This document shows positions 1 to 8,458 of a stretch of DNA of 14,024 nt, in pieces. This DNA comes from Brachionus koreanus. Its lineage: Eukaryota > Rotifera > Eurotatoria > Ploima > Brachionidae. The notes under the pieces are model-generated. The model was not told where the DNA came from, did no database searches, and worked only from the letters and a program-made list of their open reading frames with translations. A program made the translations under genes and the position numbers. Position 1 is the first letter of the stretch; the number at the start of each line of letters is the position of its first letter. The stretch covers positions 295,789 to 309,812 of the forward strand of contig PJRA01000244.1 of the NCBI GenBank assembly GCA_016987375.1. The letters run 5' to 3'.

Positions 1-28
1 TTAGATTAGTCTAATATTCTCTAATAGT
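1..28 (+). repeat. Leading ATTAG-type repeat at the 5' junction of retrotransposon copy 1
   Basis: The window opens with TTAGATTAG, the same pentamer as the (ATTAG)5 tail at 2752-2776. A short filler follows that contains CTAAT twice, the reverse complement of the pentamer. Homology to the retrotransposon endonuclease begins at 29 (CACTATGG), judged by comparison with the second copy at about 2899. This is probably the tail of a further copy lying upstream of the window, which is inference. Confidence 0.5.
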
Positions 29-402
29 CACTATGGACATCACCAGAGACGGACAAATACGGTCTAGTTCTCGAGTCCGTACTCAATGAGCTTGGGCTGA
101 CTGTACATCACACAGACACTCCAACGTACGCTCCATACCACCGACTTGACTATGCATCTACGCTCGACCTTGTCATCACAAGCGACTCAGCAGACGTCCG
201 CATCAACAAACCAACAACTCTCATCAGTCCACGAAGCGACCATCTACCAGTACTGTTCACAGTCGAATCCAAGCTGATTGATAGGCAACAATTAACAACT
301 ACAACAAGGACAAGAGTCGATTGGGACAAATTTAAAGAAGCCACCAAGAAAACCCTTCGACCACTGACAGGAAAAAACTATCCAATCCAAGGAGGACATT
401 GA
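29..402 (+). pseudogene. Endonuclease (APE-type) C-terminal fragment of retrotransposon copy 1, frameshifted
   Basis: The frame containing codon 73-75 reads through STLDLVIT and then SDHLPVLF, the C-terminal signatures of exonuclease-endonuclease-phosphatase domains of non-LTR elements; the SDH histidine is a catalytic position in the family. The N-terminal catalytic part is missing. The frame stops at 400-402, whereas the frame that continues into the RT is open only from 368 onward. A one-base indel between about 365 and 397 is therefore likely, and the A-run at 372-377 is a good candidate. In the intact ancestor this would have been one continuous endonuclease-RT protein that nicks target DNA. 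Confidence 0.8.
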
Positions 403-454
403 CAAGGTAGCTCAACAACTCGAGTCAACTATCACGTCGACTTTTAACGAAGTA

Positions 455-2476
455 ATGACAACACACACAGTCAAGAGCTACCAAACACAAATCTTACCAA
501 GAAAAATTGTAGCTCTCATCAAAGATAAAAGAAAACTCCAACGTTCTCTTCTGGAAACAAGATCAGCAGATACAGTGCGACATATTAACTATCTCACAGA
601 ACAAATCAAGAAACAAGTCGCAGAACATAAACAAGACAAATGGAGGGAGTTCTGTACAGAACTGAATAACCACAAATCAACGGACACAGTACTCTGGCGT
701 AAGATATCATCAATCGAGAACTCCAACACACTTAAACCGCCGAGATGTCCTCTACTCAAGGTTCAAGAGCAGCTTGTCACGACTCCAATTGAAGTAGCAA
801 ACATATTCGCAGAGCAACTCAAGCAAACGTTCCGACCAAGTAACGAACCTGAGTTCGATGAACCCTTCAAGACAACAATTGAGAGCACAGTCAAGGAATT
901 GTTCAAAATTCCTGCAGACGGACACCAATTGTTTCAACCAACAACGGCTAACGAAATCTCGACCATCCTCAATGAAATCAGAGGACGAGGAGCACCAGGG
1001 GCCGACAACATTACCAACAAAACTCTCAAAAATCTTCCTGAAGAGTTCCACCACATCATGGCGAACATTGTCAATGGCTCTATCACACTAAGCCACATTC
1101 CGAAACAATGGAAGCATGCGGAAATAGTTATGATTCCTAAACCGGGAAAGAATCCATCAGATCCAATGAGCTACAGACCGATCAGCTTGTTGTCAACCAT
1201 GTCCAAGATCACCGAGCGAGTAATTAAAAACAGAATGCTCACATGGATCCAAGAGAAACAAGTCATCAGCCAGCACCAAAGCGGATTCATGTCAAAGCGT
1301 CAAACAAGAGACCACATCTTCAGACTCATCCAAACAATCCAACATGGGGTAAACGAACGAAAAACAACTGGTGCGGTTTTCATTGACATTGAGAAAGCAT
1401 TCGACAAATTATGGCATGATGGACTTCTTTTCAAAATGTCAAAAAAGGAATGTCCTGCTTATATAGGAGCATGGATACGGAACTACCTGAGCGACAGAAC
1501 GTTCCAAGTACGTGTCCAATCTTCCAAGTCAGCGCTCCATCAAATCATGTGTGGTGTCCCCCAAGGTAGCGTCCTCGGACCACTGTTGTTCAACATCTTC
1601 ATTGATGACATCATTGAGAAGATCACAACAGCGGACAAAGGTCTGTTTGCCGACGACCTCTCAATTTGGACTACAAGCCCGAAATTTGAAAGAGTCGAAA
1701 ATGAACTACAACAGGCTATCAAAGAAGTCGAATCATGGTCAGCACGATGGAGAATGAAACTCAGCTCAATGAAGACAGTATGCACATTATTTACACGTCT
1801 CAATAGACAAGGCAGTCGCAGACTCGACATTAAACTAAACGGGAAGAGAATAAAGCACGACAACAAGCCGAAGCTACTAGGGCTCAAATTTGATAAGAAC
1901 TTGACGTTCCATGACCACATACAGGAAATTAACAATAGAGTTGATCGCAGAATCAACATGATGCGATCAATTAGGGGCAAGAACTGGGGTGCTTCACCAA
2001 AACTTCTCCTAACAACATACAAGACACTAATAAGGCCGATAATGGAGTATATACCGTTTATCAAGTACAGTGCATCAGAAACAAGCATGATGGCACTAGA
2101 ATTGCGCCAAAGGAAAGCAGTCAAAATAGCGTTTAGACTCCCCTCTTCAACTGCAACAAAGGACTGCTACAAGCTTGCAAGAATCGACAACATCAAGGAC
2201 CGTTTCGAGTTACTCTCAACGCGCTATCTACAGAAAGCATCGATAAGCAACAAACTAATTAGAGACTTAATTGACAGCTACAATCCTAATTCCAAACCGC
2301 GTGTCAGAAACGGAGTCAAACCTATTCTCGCTCACCTTCTTCCGCAAACAACTCAATTAGCAGCACAAACATCAACAAGCCAAACAACTTCATTAGAGAT
2401 AATTAATCAAACAAAAACAAAGAAAAAAGACAACTGGCAGAAGCTAATCGACTTTGTTGACCAATTGGACATTTAG
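455..2476 (+). CDS. Non-LTR retrotransposon reverse transcriptase (Jockey superfamily), 673 codons
   Basis: RNA-directed DNA polymerase that copies element RNA at a nicked target. Visible RT landmarks are IPKPGK (residues 227-232), SYRPISLL (239-246), QSGF (275-278), motif A FIDIEKAFD with Asp311, motif B GVPQGS (367-372) and motif C FADD with Asp400 and Asp401. All three catalytic aspartates are present. A thumb-like region with LGLKFDKNLTFHDHI follows, and there is no C-terminal RNase H. Met455 is only the first in-frame ATG: the frame is open from 368, and residues upstream continue the link from the endonuclease, so the true ancestral protein was longer. The frame is free of stops, and its base composition is unlike that of the flanking genes. 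I infer a recent insertion that lost function by 5' truncation rather than by RT decay. Confidence 0.9.
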   Translation: MTTHTVKSYQTQILPRKIVALIKDKRKLQRSLLETRSADTVRHINYLTEQIKKQVAEHKQDKWREFCTELNNHKSTDTVLWRKISSIENSNTLKPPRCPLLKVQEQLVTTPIEVANIFAEQLKQTFRPSNEPEFDEPFKTTIESTVKELFKIPADGHQLFQPTTANEISTILNEIRGRGAPGADNITNKTLKNLPEEFHHIMANIVNGSITLSHIPKQWKHAEIVMIPKPGKNPSDPMSYRPISLLSTMSKITERVIKNRMLTWIQEKQVISQHQSGFMSKRQTRDHIFRLIQTIQHGVNERKTTGAVFIDIEKAFDKLWHDGLLFKMSKKECPAYIGAWIRNYLSDRTFQVRVQSSKSALHQIMCGVPQGSVLGPLLFNIFIDDIIEKITTADKGLFADDLSIWTTSPKFERVENELQQAIKEVESWSARWRMKLSSMKTVCTLFTRLNRQGSRRLDIKLNGKRIKHDNKPKLLGLKFDKNLTFHDHIQEINNRVDRRINMMRSIRGKNWGASPKLLLTTYKTLIRPIMEYIPFIKYSASETSMMALELRQRKAVKIAFRLPSSTATKDCYKLARIDNIKDRFELLSTRYLQKASISNKLIRDLIDSYNPNSKPRVRNGVKPILAHLLPQTTQLAAQTSTSQTTSLEIINQTKTKKKDNWQKLIDFVDQLDI

Positions 2477-2751
2477 TTCAATTAACAACCAGAACTGCAA
2501 CAGTCAACAGCTCAACAGCTAAAAAATAATTATAACACATTAGTTAATCAGACCAGCCTCTAATCAACTAATCAATATCACTCATTAAATGAATTGGTTA
2601 AGCAAAACGATAGACAGATAGTAAACAACCAAGAAACAAATATTAATGGGTTGAAAAAGGCCGAGCCTTAAAGCAATCCGGTGATTGGATGATGGGCGAT
2701 GTGCATAATGTTAATTATGCTAATCAGCTCATACCATCACAAAACTATTTA
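2477..2751 (+). other. 3' UTR of retrotransposon copy 1
   Basis: This 275-bp non-coding stretch lies between the RT stop codon and the ATTAG tail. It includes GGGTTGAAAAAGGCCGAGCC near 2648-2667, the kind of GGCC-containing motif often seen near the 3' end of Jockey-like elements, and a purine-rich segment with ATTGGATGATGGGCGATG near 2684. The 3' UTR usually carries the RT-recognition element; no specific structure could be demonstrated by eye. Confidence 0.65.
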
Positions 2752-2776
2752 ATTAGATTAGATTAGATTAGATTAG
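2752..2776 (+). repeat. (ATTAG)5 tail of retrotransposon copy 1
   Basis: Five perfect tandem copies of ATTAG end copy 1 and directly precede the endonuclease fragment of copy 2. A pentanucleotide tail replaces the poly(A) tail; comparable simple-repeat tails are known in other Jockey/I-type elements. Confidence 0.9.
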
Positions 2777-3114
2777 TCAACAACGAAGCCGTAGCATCTG
2801 TCTATATTCCGCCAGGTAATGAAATCAGCAATAATACAATGCAAGGCATCTTTAGTAACGTCAACACCATCGTAGCAGGAGATCTTAACGCTCACAACAC
2901 ACTATGGACATCACCAGAAACGGACAAGTTCTCGATTCCGTACTCAATGAGCTTGAGCTGACTGTCCATTACACAGACACTCCAACGTACGCTCCATAGC
3001 ACCGACTTGACTATGCTTCTACGCTCGACCTTGTCATCACAAGCGACTCAGCAGACGTTCACATCAACAACCCTAATCAGTCCACGAAGCGACCATCTAC
3101 CAGTACTGTTCACA
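2777..3114 (+). pseudogene. Endonuclease fragment of retrotransposon copy 2
   Basis: The frame from 2776 reads SVYIPPG and AGDLNAHNTLW, classic motifs of the non-LTR APE endonuclease, then becomes scrambled. Compared with copy 1 it has a 10-bp deletion after CGGACAA (near 2927), a premature TAG in the frame that restores alignment, and another deletion near 3070. Homology to copy 1 stops after TTCACA at 3114, where the mariner-related sequence begins within a few tens of bases. It covers more of the N-terminal endonuclease than copy 1 but has no RT. It lies in the same orientation, immediately behind the ATTAG tail of copy 1. Confidence 0.85.
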
Positions 3115-3167
3115 AAAAAATATGAGATGATTCATATATGAAACATACATGAAGACATCGTTTTTTG

Positions 3168-3494
3168 CATGACTGGGTTATAAAAAACGATTCGATGGGT
3201 TATTCAGATGATACTAGATCACATACATTAAAAAACAGTCAAAAATGTTGTGAAAAGAATTCGTTTATATTTATCAAAATATCAAATTAGCCACCACATT
3301 CATCAGACCTAAATCCATGTGACTACTTGTTTTGAAACGAATTAGTTTAACAAGTTCTCAAGTAGAGAAGAATTTATTGAGGAAAACGAGGTGTCGGAAG
3401 GGTAAAGAAAGAGCATATTGAAAAGGCTATAAGATGCTTTAATCCAAGAGTAAGAAGAGCTGAATAAGCCAAAGGGGATTAATGTCACAAATAA
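3168..3494 (+). pseudogene. Decayed mariner-like (Tc1/mariner superfamily) transposase C-terminus
   Basis: In one frame the sequence shows a second-aspartate region (DDTRSHT, 3207-3227) and then SSDLNPCDY (3300-3326), the third-aspartate motif of mariner-like DDE/D transposases; 32 residues separate the aspartates here, against 34 in typical mariners. After a frame slip it shows a helix-like stretch ending in FNPRVRRAE near 3462. A TAG at 3288 and a TGA at 3333 fall where the family normally has tryptophan, so each is one base from TGG. More stops lie at 3465 and 3480 and there is a frameshift between about 3345 and 3400. The N-terminal DNA-binding part and both terminal repeats are absent, so the element is dead. 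Confidence 0.75.
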
Positions 3495-4253
3495 TTTTTA
3501 TTAAATATAAAGATATTAATTTATTCATTCTTATCAGTTTTTAAAAAAATGGTCATTTTTTAAAATTTTAAAAATATTTAAAAAATAATTATTTTTTTAT
3601 AAATAAATGATTTTTAAAATAAAATTAAAATTTCTGAAAAAAAATTAAATCTTTATCTCATAATATTAATTTATATTTAATAAGGCTTGGAATAGGCGTA
3701 GAATTACTGTTTTGTTTTTGGTTTCTTTTAAAAAATTTTTTTTTCAAGAAAATGATTTTTTATTTAAATATTTTTTCTATAAATAAATACTACCGTATTT
3801 CATCAAATAAAAGGTCGGTCATCAAAGTGTTTATGCTATTTGAAAATATTTTAGATTAAAACGTAAATCAAATAAAAGAAACTTATTCAATTTTCTTCAA
3901 TAGGAAACAAGAAAATACATGTCCTATTATGACTTTTATATCATATGCAAAAAATATTTGAAAAATCAACACCCTTTTTAAATTAAATTTAAATTTTAAA
4001 TTAAATTAATTTATTTAAAAAATTATTAAAAAAATTTTACTAAGTTGGTTTATTTAGCTTTATAAAATTTAAATATTAAAACTTAAAAAAGTTTGATTCA
4101 ATAAAAAAATTCAAATTTAATCTTTTTTTAACACATTTCGTTTTTTAACACAAGTTTGTTTACTCCGAAAAAGAATAAATAAAAGATTAAAAAAAAATTT
4201 TTATTTCATTTTATTTTTTGAAAAATCAAAAAAAATTGAAAAAAATATTAAAA
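3495..4253. other. AT-rich intergenic stretch upstream of the cysteine-rich lectin gene
   Basis: I see no gene in these 759 bp, only A- and T-runs and short AATTAAATT-type palindromes around 3960-4090. TTTTTTAACACA occurs twice at about 4124-4151. The stretch presumably holds the promoter and 5' UTR of the downstream gene, but no convincing TATA or initiator could be singled out. Confidence 0.5.
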
Positions 4254-7200
4254 ATGAAAAATTTTAACTCAGCTAAATATAAAATTTCTAAAAGTAATGC
4301 AGCCGAAAAATTAGAAAATTTGTCCAATGGTCAAATTGCAATACCCAAATGGGTTGTGATCAGTGGAGTTATTTTAATTGTTGGAACAACAGCCATATTC
4401 ATTGCATCAATCGCAATCTCATTAACTCGCAAACCAAATGGTTTATTCAATGAATCATGCATTTCAATAAATTGTGAAAAAGCACTTGGACTAAAATGTA
4501 TAAACAAAATTTGTCAGTGTCCAGAAAATCAGTTTTACTTTGACAGCTGCCGAAATTTGTCTACCATAAACCAACCTTGCACTAAAGACTTGAACTGTTT
4601 GCAAAATCAGCATCTAGTTTGTGGTATAGGTAGAAAATGTGCTTGTGATTCGGAAAAATATTGGAACACAGACTTGAAATTATGTGCTAAGAGGAAAACA
4701 TATAGAGAATTTTGCACTGGCGATGAATGTAAAACTGAACAAAAAATTTTCTGCGATACCAATTTAAAACAATGCAGATGCATCAGTCCACTTTTGTAAA
4801 ACAACAAAAATATTACAAAATTAATTCAAATAATTTTATTTTAATTTAATAAAAAAAGAAACTATTGGAATGGCAGTCATTGTGTAGCGAAAAAAAGTTA
4901 TAAAAATTTTTGTGGAACTTCAGAAGAGTGCATCGAATCTCAAGGCTTATTGTGCCGAAATTCAATTTGTAAAATTTTAAAAAATGAATTATCAAATTAT
5001 AAAGTAAAATTTTAAGGTTCGTGTACTAATAGTGAATACTTTAGCTTGTCAGATTTGAAATGTTTGCCAAAAAAAACTGAATTTGAAGCATGCTCCAATG
5101 ATGAAATGTGTCTAAGTCCAATGTTTTGCTCTATACGATTTGGATGTCGATGTCCCAAATATAACTTTTATGAACCAATTACTTCAACATGTACTGATCA
5201 ATATATGGAAAATTCCAATTGTGTTACGACAAGCCAATGCCGCACTGATCTTGGTTTGACTTGTCAAGCAAACAAATGCAAATGTGATTCATCATCTCAC
5301 ACATGGTCATCTGATTCTATCAAATGTCTACTTACTTATGCCAAATCAAGTTGCGTGTCAGACTCAGACTGTAATCAAATGGAGAATTTGATATGCAGTC
5401 AAAACAGCAGTTGTGATTGTCCTCAACAATCGATTAATGGAATGTGTGATTGCAAGAAAATTTTAAAAAATGAAAACTATTGGAATGGAACAAGTTGCGT
5501 ACCTGCTAAAACACATAATTCATCTTGTTCTGGTAATTATGAATGTATGTCGATTACTGAATTGACAACTTGCAGAAATTCCAAATGTATGTGCTCAGAT
5601 TATTCTCTTTTTTATTTTGATGGCTTGTCTTGTTCACCTAAAATATTGCATGGTGAATCATGTTCAAAAACAGATGACTGTCTCGACTCTCAATTAACAA
5701 CCTGTATTGAATCAAATTGTAATTTTTTATAACAAAAATTCAAAGTTTAATATTTTATTTAATAATAAAGGTCTTTGTTCATCTGTTCAATTTTTTGACA
5801 ATTCATTATCAAAGTGCATTGACAGAGTTTGGGAATTCGCATCGTGCTCAAGTGATTCAGTATGCTTTGAACCAATGACTTGTAATGCCTCAAGCGGATG
5901 CATTTGTGATTCAGACAAATTTTTTGATAACACAACTCTAAGTTGTGAAGAAAAATTTTTAAACGGCACTTATTGCTATAGAAATTGGCAATGTCGCCAT
6001 GATCTAGGACTCGCTTGTACTAACAATGTATGTGTTTGTGAGTCGCCTAAAAAAAGATGGTCAGGCTCCAGATGTTTGCTTACTTATGCCCAGACTTTAT
6101 GTTCAAATGATGAAAAATGCAATGATGCTCAAAATCTTATATGTTTATTGGGAAATTGTACTTGTGACAGAAAAGATGGAAGTGAATATTACTGGAATGG
6201 AGAAGTGTGCATACCAGCTAAAGATTTTGATCATTCATGCGATTACGATATTCAATGTAAAACACTAACTCAAAACACTACTTGTTTAAATCAAATTTGC
6301 AGTTGTTTGGATCCTTCAACGTAAGTAGTAATTGAAAAATTCTGTCTCAATGAGACAAGACAGTATATGCCCCAAAATAGGCTTGTTATTAAATACTTAA
6401 AAAAAATGTTTAAAAATATATACACATAAATGTACGAATGTGCCCTTAAATGTCAAAGAAAATGTAAGTGAAAATTTCAATTAAAACTTTTTGAAAATAA
6501 TTTGGTTATACGGGCTTTGCTTTTTATGACAATCTTGAATTAAAAAATAACAAACGCTAGAATGAAAATTAGAATAGTTCATGAAAATGGAAAATAACTA
6601 TTGAAAAAGAAAAATTTATTCTTTAATCAATCAAATGTTATATTTTAATCTTTCAAATAATTTTTAGAATAATAGAAAACAACTAATATTTTTAATTTTA
6701 AAAACTAATCATTTTTATTCAATTAATTTAATAATTTCAATAAATTTAAACATAAAAAATATGATTTAAAACGAATCAAAATGTCATTGTGCTTCTAGTG
6801 TTAAATGTATTGAAATTATAAAATTAATTGAATAAAAATGATAAATTTTTAAAATTTTAGTCTTTTCTTAGGCCTTTAAACAAATACCAATGGTTAATCG
6901 CATTTTTTACAAATACTCTATTTTTTTTTTACAAAATCCACGCACTGCTTTTTTACAGATTGAAAAAAAATTTGTAGATTTATAATAACCACATAAACGA
7001 ATTTGACATGACACATGTTTAGGAAATAAATTCTCTTGATTTTTTGTCGTGAAGTATTAAATTAGATTATGAGTCATTCTGACTCGTTTTGGTGCTTCTA
7101 ATAATATGTACTTGATTTTGCATAAAGACATAATTTGTTTAAAATATTTTGATTTGTTTTTAAATTTTTTCTTATTTTTATGTTGAAAAAAAAATACATG

Positions 7201-8428
7201 GTCAATTAATAAAAATTTACTTGGTATTTAGCGGTCAAAAATCAAAAAAGAGTAATTTTGACTCGTTGGTTCTTCTAGTGTTAAATAAATGAAGATTATT
7301 TAATTATTTTAAAAAAAATAAAAATTAATTTTTTATTTCTGTAGAATCTATTGGAATGGAGTAAAATGTTCTAAAAAATTAGCATATGATGAAATATGCA
7401 CAAATGTCTATCTAAATGAATGCATGGATTCCGAGTTAACATTATGCTCTGCAAATTTAAAATGTGAATGCTTATCAAATCAATATTTTGATACAAATGA
7501 TAGAAGATGTTCATTAAAAGTTGGCGAATTTGGTCATTGCTTTCCAACAATGACTAATATGTGTTTAAGTCCCATGACATGCAAAAAGGAACACTTTTGT
7601 TCGTGTAATGATGATCAATTCTTTGAAAATACAACTTCACAATGTTTAACAAAATTTTTAAATGATTCTTATTGTGATAAGGATAATGAATGTTACAATT
7701 CAAAAGGTCTAATTTGTCAAAATAACAAATGTGTTTGTAATCATACGACACACACTTGGTCTTGGCAAATAAATGAGTGTAAATTAACTTATAATTCACT
7801 TGGATGCACAGATAGTAACGACTGCAATCAAGACGAAAATCTATTTTGTCGACAAGATGATACTAACTGCTTTCAAAATATTACGGGATTTTTTTGTGAT
7901 TGTTTGCGAGAGGAAGTTAATGAATATTACTGGGATGGTTATAGATGTGTTTCGGCAAAATCTTATGGAGCTTTATGTATTCATGATTGTGAGTGTCAAA
8001 CAGTTACACAACTCACCATATGTAAAAACAGTCATTGTCGATGTAAAGATGAGTTTGAAGGTGACTTTTTGGCTAAATGTAGATATTGCCTTCAAGAGGA
8101 AGTTTATTTTAATTTACACTGTTATTATATTTCAAGCGAAAAAAAAAAATTTGATCAAGCTAAAGCTGACTGCAAAGATTTAAATAGGGATTTAGCTAAA
8201 ATTGAAACGTTAAAAGAACTTAATTTTTTTAAAACAAAATTTTCTAATGGAATTGATTACTGGGTAAACGATAAGGATCATAGAAATGACGTTAGAATTA
8301 CTTGTGGTATAAGTGGAGGTGGAGATGGAGGGAAAAAAATAAAATGGGAATCGAATAGAGACTGTCTTGAAAAAACTAACAACGGTAATGAAGCTTTAAA
8401 TTATATATGTGAAAGGTACTTATCTTAA
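4254..8428 (+). CDS. Five-exon gene: type II membrane protein with 18 EB-like cysteine modules and a C-terminal C-type-lectin-like domain (995 aa)
   Basis: Exons are 4254-4795, 4859-4968, 5017-5718, 5771-6320 and 7345-8428. All introns are GT-AG, all phases match, and the joined length is 2,988 bp (995 codons plus stop). Residues 34-57 form a membrane helix near the N-terminus with no cleavable signal, so the C-terminal 935 residues should be extracellular. Residues 69-880 contain 18 modules of about 45 residues with the pattern C-x(5-6)-C-x(6-7)-C-x(4)-C-x-C-x(~13)-C, resembling EB modules and probably disulfide-bonded. Several NxS/T sites are visible. Residues 881-993 are C-type-lectin-like. 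The ATG at 4254 is the first in frame. Role by inference only: a cell-surface recognition or adhesion receptor. Exact family and splice sites need transcript data. Confidence 0.85.
4353..4424 (+). other. Signal-anchor transmembrane segment (residues 34-57)
   Basis: These codons give an uninterrupted hydrophobic run beginning WVVISGVILIVG, preceded by a short lysine-rich, polar tail (residues 1-32) and followed by Arg59-Lys60. The disulfide-rich remainder would have to lie in the secretory lumen or outside the cell, which makes this a type II anchor. Confidence 0.8.
4796..4858 (+). other. Intron 1 (63 bp, phase 2) in a D-type module
   Basis: Donor GTAAAA and acceptor AAAAAAAG. Reading straight through would stop at TAA 4797-4799; splicing joins the frame just before NYWNGSHC, restoring the module's last cysteine. 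The position is equivalent to that of intron 4. Confidence 0.85.
4969..5016 (+). other. Intron 2 (48 bp, phase 1) in an E-type module
   Basis: Donor GTAAAATT and acceptor TTTTAAG. It splits a cysteine codon T|GT in the fourth cysteine of the module; unspliced translation would lose the C-x-C pair. The position is equivalent to that of intron 3. Confidence 0.85.
5719..5770 (+). other. Intron 3 (52 bp, phase 1) in an E-type module
   Basis: Donor GTAATT and acceptor AATAAAG. It again splits the fourth module cysteine as T|GT and restores C-L-C followed by QFFDN in the next exon. The unspliced frame would end at TAA 5730-5732. Confidence 0.87.
6321..7344 (+). other. Intron 4 (1,024 bp, phase 2), expanded by repeats
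   Basis: Donor GTAAGTAG is the best match to consensus in the gene, and the acceptor is TTTATTTCTGTAG. Joining gives PST-IYWNG, the same position as intron 1. The intron is about 16-21 times longer than its siblings. It contains no coding sequence that I can support, but holds a long hairpin (6691-6860) and three related copies of a TTCTA(GTG) motif, consistent with insertion of small transposons. Confidence 0.85.
6691..6860. repeat. Long imperfect inverted repeat (hairpin) inside intron 4
   Basis: The left arm at about 6691-6751 is nearly the reverse complement of the right arm at about 6800-6860; the core ATCATTTTTATTCAATTAAT is perfectly paired, and only scattered mismatches and short indels occur elsewhere. 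The loop is about 48 nt and ends with GCTTCTAGT next to TTAA. This looks like a MITE or folded remnant; no coding capacity is seen. Confidence 0.7.
8078..8425 (+). other. C-type-lectin-like domain (residues 880-995) of the five-exon gene
   Basis: Landmarks in order are HCYYIS, then FDQAKADC, LAKIETLKELNFF, YWVND, a cysteine in ITCGISGGG, KWESNRDC and finally NYICER. This is the usual CTLD progression, including the N-terminal extra cysteine pair (C-x-x-C) of long-form domains. The EPN/QPD triad and a WND motif just before the penultimate cysteine, which coordinate calcium and sugar in classical lectins, are not visible. Ligand binding may therefore be calcium-independent or protein-directed (inference). 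Confidence 0.8.
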
Positions 8429-8458
8429 GATAAAGAAGATTAAAAATTTCAAAATTTA

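Larger units (their letters stand above)
29..2776 (+). mobile_element. 5'-truncated Jockey-superfamily non-LTR retrotransposon, copy 1
   Basis: In order the element holds the C-terminal half of an APE-type endonuclease (29-402), a reverse transcriptase frame (455-2476), a 3' UTR (2477-2751) and an (ATTAG)5 tail (2752-2776). It starts inside the endonuclease, as expected for incomplete target-primed reverse transcription. No RNase H domain follows the RT, which favours a Jockey-like element over the I clade. The sense strand is visibly richer in A and C than the surrounding AT-rich DNA, as many non-LTR elements are. The RT frame has no stops, so this insertion looks fairly young, but the missing 5' part and the frameshift mean it cannot be autonomous. 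Confidence 0.85.

Noticed and set aside
752..2124. Long minus-strand and alternative-frame open frames inside the RT gene (for example 2124-1540 minus)
   Set aside because: They overlap a frame with complete RT motifs, show no domain of their own, and reflect the low stop density of the less AT-rich element.
2752..2776. (ATTAG)5 as a telomere or interstitial telomeric repeat
   Set aside because: It is the 3' tail of the retrotransposon and only 25 bp long; it does not match the TTAGG or TTAGGG animal telomere units.
4218..4253. Extended N-terminus of the lectin-like protein from a TTG at 4218
   Set aside because: A eukaryotic gene would start at ATG; the first in-frame ATG is 4254, and the added residues would be poly-lysine-like low complexity.
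7554..8183. Alternative-frame and minus-strand frames inside exon 5
   Set aside because: The cysteine-module frame explains the sequence fully; the others lack the periodic cysteines or any domain.
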